Shown here one piece after another: positions 20,901-32,350 of a DNA stretch of 64,000 nucleotides. Location of the stretch: assembly GCA_964017195.1 (NCBI GenBank), contig OZ024895.1, positions 45,809,173-45,873,172 on the forward strand, in the 5' to 3' direction. Both the position numbers and the translations under genes were made by a program. The first letter of the stretch is position 1, and the number at the start of each line of letters is the position of its first letter. The notes beneath the pieces are model-generated. The model did no database searches and was not told where the DNA came from. It saw only the letters and a list, made by a program, of their open reading frames with translations. The DNA is from Siderastrea radians. Its lineage: Eukaryota; Cnidaria; Anthozoa; Scleractinia; Rhizangiidae.

Positions 20901-22982
20901 TTCTCCACCCAGATGTATAAATGGGTACCAACAACATACTGCTGGGGGTAACACTGCAATGGACTAGCATCCCATCCAGGGGGGAGTAGCAATACTCTCA
21001 GTTGCTTCATGCTACAGAAACCGGGATAAGCTCTGGCTGTGTGGGCCTCCTTGGCTCATGTGCGACTGTACCTATCCCGTCCAGGGGGGGGAGGGGGGAT
21101 TGTTTCATGCACAGAAACTGGGTTAAGCTGCTGGCATGTGGTCAGCTATCATTACTTTTAAGGGACATGCACTCTATAGAGAAAAAACTGTCTAAATGCA
21201 CGTGCTATTGATAAGTAATAACCACAAAGTTTTAGAAAATGACGCGAGCAAAATTTCCGAGAGAAACGAATATGTTCAAGTTTCTAGGAATGATGTGCCA
21301 CGTACATCTTGATGAAAGTCTTTGTATGTATCATTCTGGTCATGATGACATTTTTTTCAGCAACTTGTAAATGGCATTGCTTTCTTTTATCTTTGTAAAA
21401 TGCTGGATTTGTCAACTTTTGCAGTATTTTGGAAATTTTGTGCACTAAAAGTTATTAAAAGTTTTGAACATTTTGGTGGTGTAAGTAAATCAGTAGATTG
21501 CACATATTTTACTCGTTATTACGAGTGAGTTCCTTAAAAGTAACGATAGTCGTGTGGTCTGACTGTGGCTTGTATGTGATGTAACCTACCCATACCTTCT
21601 GTACCCGAGATTACCTCTCTTCTTCCAGTTGTCTAAGAACCATTTAGAAGCAACACCTAAGGAAATGTGAGGGGTAGTCCTACACTTGAGTAGAATGCTT
21701 GTTGCTTCACACTAATGAAACCAGAGTGACTACAATTTTCAGTTGAGTAAGGCACGAGGAAAGTTTGGGGACAAAGTTTTAACGTTCAAGTTACCATGTT
21801 GCCAAGGGCAACTTGCTCCATTTCCAAGGGAGACTACGTCATTCAGTGATAAAGCACGCGAGAAATTGTCAGATGTGATCGATTCATGCAATCTCCCTTG
21901 GAAACAGAGCGAGTTGCCCCCGACAACGTGGTAACTTGAACATTAAAACTTTGTGACCAAACTTTTCTTGTGCCTTACTCAACTGAACATTGTAATAATT
22001 GTAGTGATCTGAGTGACTTCAGACCTATTTCCTGATTGTTTCCCCTTCAGTTAGTTGGCTTTTCCTACCTACATATACACCTCTCTGCTGGCATGCCATC
22101 AATTCTTGCCATCTGGTTTTCCTTGTTGTTTATATTTTCATGAAAATGTGTTTCCTTGATAGTTTGATTCAGAAAAGCCATGGATTACGGGACCAGTGAC
22201 ACTGACGACTGACAAAGGAACTAGCGTCGAGACTGACTTGGTGTTCAGGTGTACAGGAATGAAGGTCAACTCAGTCGCTTATCAGTCAAAGCTTTCAGAC
22301 AAGATGGAGAAGAACGGAAGCCTCAAAGTTGATAGATTCTTGCAAGTAGAGGAAATAGAAAATGTGTTTGCCATTGGAGATTGTAGCAACACACCAGAGC
22401 TTAAATTGGCCTACATAGCAAGGCTACATGCTGGTAGGATATCTGTAGTAACTACTGCTGCTGTGTTGAGCACTAACCAGTGCTTGAAGCTATCTTTTTA
22501 GGTCCTGGGGGAAGGCTACAGTGGTAGATCTACAGGGAGGGTCTCGATTTCTGGGGCCCACACCCCTCCCCCCCCCCCCTCACATCACAGTTGTACCTCT
22601 CTTGTTTATTACCAAATAATGAAATTCTTTTAGCATTTTAGATCAGTTGGTCAAGTTTTTAAATAAATACCAGGAAATCTTTTCTGGTTCATGTGGAAGC
22701 TTGAAAGGGGAACTTTTTGACCTTAATTTATGGATTAACCGCTCTTATTTATTCACAGATACAGTTGTAGAGAATATCAAGCGGCTAAATGAAAACAAAC
22801 GCCTGAAAGAATACAAGACCAGTAATGCTGTAATGGTGTTGCCACTTGGAAGAAATGGGGGAGCATCCCAGCTGCCTAATGGAATGGTCACTGGCAGTTT
22901 CTTAACGAGAAATCTCAAGGGAAAAGATATCATGACACCTGGAACATGGAAACTAGTGAAAAAGAAGATGCCATCTAATTAA
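17934..22982 (+). CDS. AIFM2: AIFM2/FSP1-type NAD(P)H quinone oxidoreductase
   Basis: Four coding exons join in frame (17934-18291, 20441-20736, 22163-22433, 22759-22982; 1149 nt, 382 aa), close to the 373 aa of the human protein. The N terminus MGNSSSSS fits the N-myristoylation consensus used by human FSP1 for membrane attachment. An FAD-binding GGGYGG lies at residues 21-26, a second dinucleotide-binding IVVIGGGAVGLE at about 148-159, and the conserved VFAIGDC at 286-292. The family reduces membrane ubiquinone and vitamin K with NAD(P)H and, in mammals, suppresses ferroptosis by blocking lipid peroxidation. The C terminus LPLGRNGGASQ matches the LGRNDG block of the vertebrate protein. The start is set by the myristoylation motif; ATG 17903 opens only a short uORF. 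Introns carry several MITEs and a SINE. Confidence 0.95.
18360..18595. repeat. TGGAGCCC-rich repeat
   Basis: The octamer TGGAGCCC recurs irregularly from 18360 and becomes tandem at 18534-18568. It lies in AIFM2 intron 1, between exon 1 and the C-rich 'CCTTCAATCCTGGTTCCC' repeat (about 18600-18840) related to 15735 and 35010. No gene is seen. Confidence 0.7.
19062..20122 (+). mobile_element. TTAA-type MITE split by the 19234-20084 insertion
   Basis: Left part 19062-19233 (TTTTAAGCCCTGGAACAG, AAGTGATCACCAAGGATAAG, TTAGAACAGTAA) continues after the insertion at 20085 (TAAGGCGAATATGCAT to GGGCTCAAAGGG, then TTAA 20123-20126). Removing the insertion and one TAA restores the same order seen in intact copies. 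Confidence 0.8.
19234..20084. mobile_element. Non-autonomous DNA transposon, TAA target duplication
   Basis: An 851-base element lies inside the MITE above. Its termini TGCATCAGTCAGTTCCAGC and GCTGGAATTGACCAATGCA are inverted with three mismatches in 19, and TAA directly flanks both sides (19231-19233, 20085-20087). GGGG/CCCC-rich subterminal blocks lie at both ends and AT-rich DNA in the middle; no transposase ORF. A three-base TWA duplication is typical of PIF/Harbinger elements; the superfamily is inferred. Confidence 0.78.
20258..20420. mobile_element. Small MITE next to an AIFM2 splice acceptor
   Basis: Thirty-base inverted ends (TATACCTAATTCAATAAAGG on the left, its complement on the right) appear perfect. 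The interior has repeated CCAATGACCAAT/GCCCAAT words. The right end lies 20 bases before AIFM2 coding exon 2 (acceptor TTTGTAG ending 20440), so the branch-point region is probably within or beside the element. Confidence 0.85.
20784..20985 (+). mobile_element. tRNA-derived SINE
   Basis: A tRNA-like head (GTTGGTGTAGTGGTTACTG A-box region, GGTTCAATGCC B-box region) is followed by a body TGTTTCCTTAGACAAGAAAC ... CCACCCAGATGTATAAATGG, then GGACTAGCATCCCATCCAGG. The final word is repeated before the head at 20760 and resembles 7909-7930. The order of Pol III boxes plus a conserved body is that of animal SINEs. Confidence 0.7.
21740..21985. mobile_element. MITE with ~90-base inverted arms
   Basis: CAGTTGAGTAAGGCACGAGG, then AAAGTTT, ACAAAGTTTTAACGTTCAAG and TTACCA on the left are mirrored on the right up to CTTGTGCCTTACTCAACTG. 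It nearly forms a full palindrome. No ORF of interest; it lies in AIFM2 intron 2. CAG ends suggest hAT, but no 8-base duplication is visible. Confidence 0.75.
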
Positions 22983-23127
22983 ATTACTCAAACTTGCATC
23001 AGTGCAACACAATTTTCAGAAAACACACATTTTTGTTTATAGTCACTATTGCTAATGACTATTGTTATGTTTTGTGACATAAGGCATCATATGGTTAAAA
23101 GGGGAGTGGTAGGGTATCCCTATACAG

Positions 23128-23515
23128 TAAAAAAAATATATGGAACGACTGATCCTTACGACAGTTAAAGAAAGACACAGAAGACGAAATAAGTAAAGTA
23201 AAAAATGCGTGTAACAAAGAATTGCCCGATATTTCGGTTTGCAAAAGAAACCTTCAGGGGCTACGAGAGTAAAATGAGAAAATATGTTATAGGACCGTTA
23301 ACATAAAAGTTTAAAAATTCCAAATAAATGAATATGATAGGTTGGTAGCTGAACAAGAAGTGTCATTAATGTAGCTCATCACGTCTGTTTAATGCTTGCT
23401 GCTCCAGTGTCTTGCAGCTCCAGTGTCCTGTTTAATCCTTGCTGCTTCAGTGTCTTGTGGCTCCAGTGTCTTTCTTTAACTGCCGTAAGGATCAGTCGTT
23501 CCGTATATTTTTTTA
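23128..23515. mobile_element. MITE with ~48-base terminal inverted repeats
   Basis: The left end AATATATGGAACGACTGATC...ACAGTTAAAGAAAGACAC and the right end GTCTTTCTTTAACTGCCGTA...CGTTCCGTATATTT are inverted copies. The interior carries repeated 'CTCCAGTGTCTTG' words and a CCGATATTTCGGTTTGC hairpin. It lies just 3' of AIFM2. Confidence 0.75.
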
Positions 23516-23737
23516 CTTTAAATGTTTTACTGATCCAGGTCTACTTAAGATCCTGCCACTCTTAATGCCTTGTCGCTGTGGTCCTGCCAGATTATAAACT
23601 TTGTATTATTCATATCCCTATATACTACTATCATATCTGACAAGGTAACACTTCGCACCTGATTTACTACTTACAATAATACTTGATAAGGTACCACTAT
23701 TTATTTAAATATATTATTTTACTGAATAATACAGCAA

Positions 23738-23948
23738 CTCTTAAGGCCCCAATCCAGCATGGTGACCAGCATCCAGTTTTTCCCTTCAATATCACTACTT
23801 GTTCAAATATACAGGTTATGGGAATAAAGGGAGTGATCTCTAAGTGTGAACTGTTTTGATGTTTAGCCAAATTCTTCCAACTAGTACTGTAAGAATTATA
23901 TGAAGAGAATAGTGGAGAATATTCATGTTGATAGTGGGGTTTAAAGGG
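23738..23948 (+). mobile_element. TTAA-type (piggyBac-like) MITE
   Basis: TCTTAAGGCCCCAATCCAGC on the left and GTGGGGTTTAAAGGG then TTAA (23949-23952) on the right. The interior matches the other copies (CACTACTTGTTCAAATATAC, GGAATAAAGGGAGTGATC). Confidence 0.7.
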
Positions 23949-23952
23949 TTAA

Positions 23953-25578
23953 ATAATGGTTCAAAAATTGGGCCTTCCAAAATAGTTCACCATTAAAAAC
24001 AGAGTGTTTAGTATTGAGTGGTTAAGGCTGTCATTTGTGTATGTGTGATTTTAATTGGATTGAACAAAATTTCATCCTGCCTTTCAAAGAGGAGAAATTT
24101 GCCCTTAACTTTAGTGCAAGGACTCTGGTAACAAACTTTTACTGCATGTGACATCACAGACAAGGCAATGCTCTGCTATGGTGTTAGGGACTAGGTGTTT
24201 TACCAAAACTGTTCTTTTAAAATTGTGACAGTATACTCACTCATGAGTAAAATGTTCTCATCACACTTAAAGCAAGATTTCAAGCGTATTCTTGAGGGAG
24301 CAGTCGCAAGTTAACTTTGTACTCACATTTCCAGTGTGTCACGAAGCATGAGGTGTGGGTGCTTTTATCATTTTCAATTATTTTGTTCATCAGATTGCAA
24401 ATCCACCGTAAAGAAAGACTGAATGACTTAGCTATGAGTAGTAAACATTCCTTCAGTGGAGACTATGTAACTCTAACCATTCGTGAAATCCGTTTTTATT
24501 AGTTTGGTTCAGTTGTCACTGTGTCAAAAATCTTTTCCAGAAGTGACCACCTTTTCTGTAGTTATTATTTGCATGCACTTTATCACATTGTGTTTTGACC
24601 AAAAACATACTGTGTATGGTGGAAATTACCACAATGTTGTCCGTTCTTGGTGGCTCTTCTGTTATCCTTGCAACAAAAAGAAAATTTGTGTAGAGATATT
24701 ATTTAAAATATTACCTAGACACTTTAGTAAAACACGTGACATTTTGGAACTGACTTGATAATAAGTTTCATGTATCTTCACACCAAATTCCTCAAATGAT
24801 GTACACGCAAATTTGGAATATATAGTCTGATATCAATAGTACAGGTGCTCAAGCCACCACTAAGTATATTTATACTCGCTTCCATTATATATTTTGCACA
24901 TCAAACCTAGCCTCAGTTAACTGTTGAAAGGACGGTTTTCTCAGGTTAGGTCGTCGTGAGTCGTGAGGGTTTTTATTTGAATTATATAATTTTTGTACAG
25001 TAAGTATTAATTTAGGCATTACAGAACAAACAAAGTACAAAGCACTTTTAGGACATAACTTATTAAGTTTTCTTAGTTTACTTTTTATTAGGGGATCGTA
25101 TGTGTAAAAACGTATTGTAGTGTAAATAATAGTGTCTGTTATCTGTTATGGTTTATTCGTCGATTATCATATGGAAGGGTGTCATGGAGGTTAGCATATT
25201 AAACTGAAATACCTCGATCATGCATCAGTCTTTCTTTTGCAAAAGATTCTGGAAATTGTCTGCTAAGGAACATTAGGAGGAAAATAGGAACAATGCTCCA
25301 AACGTTCTCGTTTTGTTTGTTTGTTTGTTTTTGGTTTTTGTTTTGCACCTCGGAGTTTGTGTGCTAAACGCGGACCGTGGTCTACGGGAACCATTGATAT
25401 GTTTGCTAAATTGTAAAATAATTTGCTGTACCAGTGGCCGTTGTTTTGTACTGGCCCTTTACTAAAACAAAGCCTTCAGGCAAAGAATACTGAGTAAAGA
25501 TCAATTGAGGCTAAGTTTACACCAAAGCAAAAATCACCGGATTCGTGGCTGTTGCTCTAGTGTTAACTTAGCCTGAAT
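23953..25578. other. Intergenic DNA, no gene seen
   Basis: AT-rich sequence between AIFM2 and the hAT-like element at 25587. Reading frames are short and without recognisable domains; no clear terminal repeats were found. Confidence 0.6.
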
Positions 25579-25586
25579 GTCGAAAG

Positions 25587-26083
25587 TAGGCTTGGCTAAA
25601 TTCTGCTCGTAAAATGGCTTATTCTGCCTGCCGGCAGTGCTCGCAAAAATCCCTTATTCTGCTCGAAATTCTGCTCAGACACCCTTAATCTGCTCGAATT
25701 CTAAATTTTTCGGCCCTTCGGGCTTTATGTATTTTCACGAATATGAAAGGGAGCCTGGCCCTAACCCCCGAATACTAATTAGCTTTTATTATGCGTCGAA
25801 AAATTGTGATTCATCTTACTTTATATCACTAATATTAGACGAAACAGTGAATCATGTGAGTGCGTTTTAGCTAATAATCAAATTAATCACAAGGTATTTT
25901 CCATTTGTTTTTTATTTAGTTGTACATTTTTCTTACATATGTTATGCATATCATTAGTGCCGCTGATTTTCCCTTATTCTGCTCAAATTCTGCTCGAAAA
26001 TGCCTCATTTTGCCGGCAGACTGCTCGCCTCAAAAATCGCTTATTATACTCGAAATTCTGCCGGCAGAATTTATCCAAGCCTA
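25587..26083. mobile_element. hAT-type MITE with intact 8-base target duplication
   Basis: GTCGAAAG occurs directly on both sides (25579-25586 and 26084-26091). The ends TAGGCTTGGCTAAATTCTGC and GCAGAATTTATCCAAGCCTA are inverted. The inside repeats TTCTGCTCGAAA- and TGCCGGCAG-like words near both ends. At 497 bases with no transposase it is non-autonomous. An 8-base duplication is the family mark of hAT elements. Confidence 0.88.
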
Positions 26084-26312
26084 GTCGAAAGTAACGTATT
26101 TGGGTTTTGCTTTACTTCGCTCTCTGATTAGTTTAAAAAAGCTTGCGCCACTTTCTCAACCAATCAGGTGTAACATCAAAACCTGCCAACTTGCTCGCAC
26201 GCGTTTTCCCGCGCTTAACGCTAATTACATGGGTTTACTCCGAGTTCTGATTGGTTCATTGTGTTGTATGTGTCTGTTGTGATTGGCCAGAGTAATTGCC
26301 TTTGGTTTTGGT

Positions 26313-28059
26313 CAGGGGGGAGTGATGAACTTGGGCCTGGGCACAAGCGCCGGTATTGGCGAATGAAAAACCGAGGTGTCTGGCCGTCGTGACGTCACAT
26401 ATAAATCTGCCCCGGAAATTCAAAGGAAAGTTAACAAATGGCTTCCTCGCAAATGTTTACAGTCCAGTTTCTCAAAAAGAACAGATCAAAACAATAAAAG
26501 AACGAAAGGTATGCTGCATGCTATAACATAAAAAGTATTCTTAATGCAAATTGGTCCTCAAAACAAAATAACCAATTGGCGATAAGACTCAAAAGATTTC
26601 ATGGACGCTTTGGTCGATCGATTGAAATCGTGATCAAGATCACCTTTCAGAAGCTGTATCTCACAAACCCTAAGATGTGTCGCTTGGAGACAAAAACATA
26701 ACTTTTATATGTATAAACTCTTTCCAATTTTAGGAAAATAAAATTGCGTAACAATTTCATTAAAATGATCAGTGGCTTTAAACATCATTAAAATGTGGAG
26801 AAGAATACTCCAATACAAAGAAACGTTTACTGCGAATTCATGTGCTTGGTTCGAAGTTAATAATGGACCACAGTAATTCCTTACTTTGCTAAACTATCTT
26901 GTGAAAAACGACAAAGATGACAACATTTGCTGGAGGCGAGGCAAAACAGCTGACACGCCGGCTTTCCGGCCAAATTTGTGCTGATCTCTTATCGAATAAT
27001 TATAAAAAACCACAGTTTATCTAAAACGCCAACTTTCTCAGGTTACTGGTGTTAAGGGTTAACAAGGCTCTCTCTTTACTAGAATGGTCCTCAGTTTGAC
27101 TGTTTTAAAATAAATTAATCTTTGAAAATCAAATGACAGGACCAATTCAATTTATTTGCGAAACGGTCATCGTCAGTTGTGGATCACGTAGACGGTCAAA
27201 CTCTTTCTAAAACACTATGCAACCTGGACAGCAACTGAATCTAGAGGAAACTGGAGGTATTGAGAATAAATCACTGAATCACTGATCCAAATGGTACTCA
27301 AATATATCTATTAGTTTTCATAAAAAAGTACAGAACCAGATCAGCGAAGACTTGTTTCCTCAGCCGCCCGCATAATGATTAATTTGCGAGCTGATTCAGA
27401 TTTTTATGTTGTTCTGCAAAAGTGTAGTTTACACGGGTTAAATGAGGTGGCGAAAATTTACTAAGTTCGATTACTCTTTCCCTAGCAATTAAATATCACT
27501 ATTCTTTCCTTATACAGAAGATGGAAGCAAATACTGTAAGAAAAGTTAACTTTTAAGTGCTAAACATACCCTTCTAGGTTCGTCTTCTATTATACTCAGC
27601 CAAACAAACGGACTGATCATTTTTTTGGCAAATACTATACCATTTGTTTCAACTTGGGTACTTTTGTTAAACTATAGGCTAGTCCGTAGCCAAGTTTCAA
27701 GTTTCCCTGTGGTATATAACTGAAATAAACACACTTTTTGGGACGTGGACAATAACAATTTTCCCGCATAATTCTTCGATCGCAGAGAGTAAACATGACT
27801 CTATAAAACATTATTTAAGTGTGATTTTAACGTTAAGACAAAGAGCCACTTACCTATATCGGAAAAAGGGATGACTAAAATTCCATTACCCAAAAAAACA
27901 AGCTTAGCTGCAAAAAAAATACGTTTGTAGCCCGAACTCTAACATAGTTGCCAGCGCCATTTTTGAAGACTCGGCAAACTCGCGCGCTTTTCACGTCGTG
28001 ACGTCACGATGGCCAGACACCTCGAACCAGCCGAGCGGCGAGTTCATCACTCCCTCCTG
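26313..28059. mobile_element. Non-coding hAT-type element, 1.75 kb, 8-base target duplication
   Basis: GTTTTGGT flanks both ends (26305-26312 and 28060-28067). The termini CAGGGGGGAGTGATGAAC and GTTCATCACTCCCTCCTG are inverted, and a subterminal block GAGGTGTCTGGCC-TCGTGACGTCAC is also inverted (about 26370 and 28010). The interior is AT-rich without any plausible transposase frame. CAGGG ends plus an 8-base duplication fit hAT. Confidence 0.88.
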
Positions 28060-28067
28060 GTTTTGGT

Positions 28068-30507
28068 TTTACGACATTCATTTGAAAACCGCTGTAACAT
28101 TGCACAATGGCGCCGCGCAGATCAGTTTGGGCTCAGTCCTGACAGGAGCATACTGTTCTTGATTAGATTTTACTCAAGTTGACATTTACTTATTTCCGAC
28201 TGCATTGATTAGCGTAGTTTTAGCTGTCTGAGGACGGTTGAAAATTAAAACAGCTGGAACGATTGCGCAACTGCAAATTTGAAATTTTCGGCAAACAATC
28301 AGAAGCACGCGATTTCACCTCTGTTTGGATTTTCTTTTTACGTCACATCATTAGTTAGGTCTCTAGTTTTGATTTTTGATTTCTTGTTAACCTTAAAATA
28401 GTCTTGGGGAGTAGTTGCATTCACAAACACGTGCAAAGGTGTCAGTTCCAACTCCTCTCTTAAGCCATTTCAGGGTTCGAAATAGGATACGGATTTTGAG
28501 CGTTTTTGTCTGAAATAGGGAATGTATTTGACCATTTTGGTTCGAAATTGGGCATAGATTGTTGACCATTCTAGTTTAAAATAGGGTATAAATTTTCATC
28601 ATTTCAGTCATAGGATATAGCTTTGGGACTATTTCAGACTGGAATGACCTAAACTAAGGAATATTTTGCCTATTGGTCTTAGGTTGGGAAGAAGGAATAC
28701 ATTTTGGTCTCGTGATAAAGTCGCATTGGAGTTGCGATTACCTCTGGCAAATTAAGGCTAACGCTCAAAACGTCAGCTTTTGAATCTCTTTATGCGCCCG
28801 ATTTACCTTATATCACTCAGTTGTCATCAACTGAAGTGCCTCGCTCCCTTGCTGACGCAATACCGCAGCTTCTACGAAAACTACCCCCTTTGTCAAGGGT
28901 CAGTCAAGCTCTGAATCGCAACTCCAGCCCCAAATTTTGAGGGCAACCCCGGGTCAGTTTCTATGAAGTGTCCGTATTCCACCTTATTAGTTCATAACAA
29001 ATTTCGACTTGAACGTGTCTCTTCGTTGAGTGTAAAAGCAGTGTTGTTACTGTAACTTATAAACAGTCTACACAGGCTTCAAGTGATGATGAATCTTATA
29101 ACAGAAAAAGGAATAAAATCAAACAAATCCTTATGTTTAATTTCAGTTTATTTGTTTAATGATAAAAGAGATTTGCCTAGTCAGAAACGTAGTGAATCGT
29201 TTTCCTTTCAGAATTAATTAAAAAATGATTCTAGTGTTTGCATTATCGGCATTTGTCAATAAGATAAGAAAACGTTTATGGCACTTTTTTATTAAATGTG
29301 CAGTTGTGTTTGTTTCTCATCACAATCCGTAACCGAACAAACGCGGAATCGCTTGAAGCGGCGCTGCAGTCAGTTTATATCAGATTTGAAACATCATCAA
29401 TTATACTTGGTCCACAGCTCACAGAAAGTCGTGTTTCCTTGATCAGGTAGGCCGCGTAACCCTTTTGAAACATAAATACCACTTACCTAATTATTTTCCT
29501 ATTCGTTCTTTTAATCATTCTAGTTCTACGAATTTGGTACTGTTTCATTTGCATCACCTGTTTTCTGGAAAGTAAACTAATATTAGACAAAAAAATTAAA
29601 TAATTCCTCAGATCTCGATCGATCTTGTAAATTGGAGGATCGGAGCCGTTTTCATTTCAACAGCAACTGTTTCCCTAATGAAACATGTTATTTTTTCATC
29701 ACACGATGACCGAATATAAAATAACTATAATATATTCTTCGATAAAAGACAAACTTGTGAAACTTACAAGGAAATCTTTAGCCTGCATGCGGCGCGGATT
29801 TTTGTTTCCTTCCCACAGGGAAAGAGAATTTGCGGACGCGCAATAGAATCTGCAGACAGGAATTTTCATTCTTTTTTCCTTCCATTTTCCTTTCAGAATT
29901 AAAAAATTCTCGGGGGAGGGAGGGGAGCACCCCGCGCCCCTTGCCACCCGCTTTGGCCGCAAGAATCCAAGACCTTTGAGACACCGGCTACGAGTCGGAT
30001 TAAAACGATCACGATGCTTGTTTTTTCATGTTCACAGACCAAAAGATGTGGCAATTCACAGCTAAGGAAAATCGCCTTAAAAGCAGCAGCCAAACAATGC
30101 TTTTTCTTCCGTCTGAAAAGTTAAAAACCTGAGCCATGCTGTCACAAATTTCACCAGACTTCATCTCTGGAACAAAGCACAACATCAACATTAAATTTCC
30201 ATACGACTATTGCCTTCGATGTGCAGAATCTGTACTAAAAAGAACAGCTTTATCAACTCAGCTGTTTAGTTTCTTATAACTCCAATGACGTCAAACACAA
30301 AAACCAATAGTTTTTTGCGAGCGCATCGCGGCCAGTTCTTATATTATATTATTACAAATTATAAACCGGCAAGACATCCTTCTTACTTTAGATGAAATTA
30401 TAGCACCGCCAGGTTTCGGAAACCTTAACAGGCAACACGAGCGTCTAATTAATTGTCCACACATCTCGTGAGGACTCGACAGATACCTGAAAGGCGTTCT
30501 TGTATGT
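28068..30507. other. Intergenic DNA upstream of the first PAN-EGF-discoidin gene
   Basis: No coding exon recognised. At 28470-28650 a loose repeat of 'GAAATAGGGTATAGATTTT'-like words occurs. Around 29340-29448 a GC-richer block ends in TTGATCAG|GTAGGC, a possible untranslated exon of the downstream gene. The rest is AT-rich and featureless to me. Confidence 0.4.
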
Positions 30508-32310
30508 ATGATTTTCCGTAGATTACAAAGCGAGCATCAGAGAATTGTCATGGGAGATGGTCTTGCTACAAGCTCTGCTACACTATTAATCGTCCTGATT
30601 TTAGGCAGAACTGCAACTATTGAACAACCCTGTCGAACTATAGAATCTATTTCCAATCGGGCACTTGCGGGTCACGTGATCGGTGTATCAGCAAGCTCGT
30701 CTGTGGAAAAGTGCCATGTTAAGTGTGAACGCGAACCAGACTGTTACAGCATCAACTATATGTTGTCTTCAAAAACTTGCGAGTTAAACAAAGGAACACG
30801 CTTGTCGCACCCGAACCAGTTCCTTCCGCGAGAAAACGCAGTTTATCTTGATAGTCTTCATCGACGTTATCACGCGTGCGTGCATCCTCCTTGCCAAAAT
30901 GGTGGCACTTGCATAATACTGCCGCGAAGTCCCGGATATAATTGTAACTGTCAACCAAAGTATAGTGGTGATGATTGTCAAGGTATGTAAATCACAAGAT
31001 AAATGATAAATCACTCTATTCAACCTTTTTGTAACTTCAAAAGTCATCCTATTGCTCCGACTTTTGAGTCTGTGGATGAAATCCCAAAGTGTGACCACTC
31101 AAATGAAAGCTACTGAGCAGTACTTTCCTGTGGTGCTGTTTATAATGCTGTACAAGGTGGTTCTAACTTGTGAGTCTGTGGATGAAATCCTAAAGTGTGA
31201 CCATTCAAATGAAAGCTAATGAGCAGTACTTTCCTGTGGTACTGTTTATAATGCTGCACAAGGTGGTTCTAACTTGTGAGTCTGTGGATGAAATCCTAAA
31301 GTGTGACCATTCAAATGAAAGCTACTGAGCAGTACTTTCTTAAAGTACTGCTTATTATGCCGTATAATGTGGTTCTAACTTGTGAGTCTGTGCGAAATAC
31401 TTAAGTGTAAGCATTCAAATGAAAGCTGTTGAGCAGTACTTTCCTTTGGTACTTGATTTACTTGATGATGTACGTTTAAATCAAAATTGCTTAGCAATCA
31501 CGCCTTTCTGTGACGCTGTTTATTGATCTTTGTTAAGACATATAGGGGGGGGGGTCCATGTTTCAGTTTATGTATAAAGTTAATTGAAAGCTGCTGGGCA
31601 GTACATCATCAGTCCTCACAGACTCTCTTGACTAAATACGCTGAGCAAACACTGATAGAAAAAACTTTCTGGTATTTGACGGGTTTTTTGATAGTTTGTG
31701 ACGGCGACGCATTGGGGATGAAAGACAAATTAATACCCAACTCGGCAATATCTGCATCAAGTTTTGAGCCTGACAGTCCTCCATCCAGCGGTCGTATCTA
31801 CAGTTTTGGAGGGTGGCGCGCTCTTAGAAACGATACCAGTCCGTATTTGGAGGTAAGTGAAACTACAACAAAACCACAACAGAGCGCTTTTCGATCAAGT
31901 GTCCAGAAACCAAAACCGAAGAAATTATCCCAGCCAATCACGACAAACATAAATTACCCCAATGAACCAAACAGAACTCGAAGCAAATACGAGTAGCCAG
32001 CTTCAACCACGGGAAAATGCGTGCGACAAAGACACAATTGGTGGTGGTTTGACTTCTAATTGGTTGAGAAAGTGGTTGCGTATTAAAGCAAAACCAAAGG
32101 AAACGCAAATTACCTTCTACCAGTTGAAAACCACTCTATCCAATTTAAGTAAACTCATGTACACACGTCCTGTATACAGCAAGGACCAGTAATGTGGACG
32201 CGTCATATGTGCTGACGAAGAGAAAGGTGGACGCACTGTGTCGCTAAGATTGGGGATAAGAGCACCTAGTGCACTGTCTACCATTATTATTATTATTATT
32301 ATTATTATTA

Positions 32311-32350
<40 letters not shown>

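Noticed and set aside
30752..31098. Minus-strand frames over the first PAN-EGF exon
   Set aside because: They overlap a well-supported coding exon on the other strand and show no domain.
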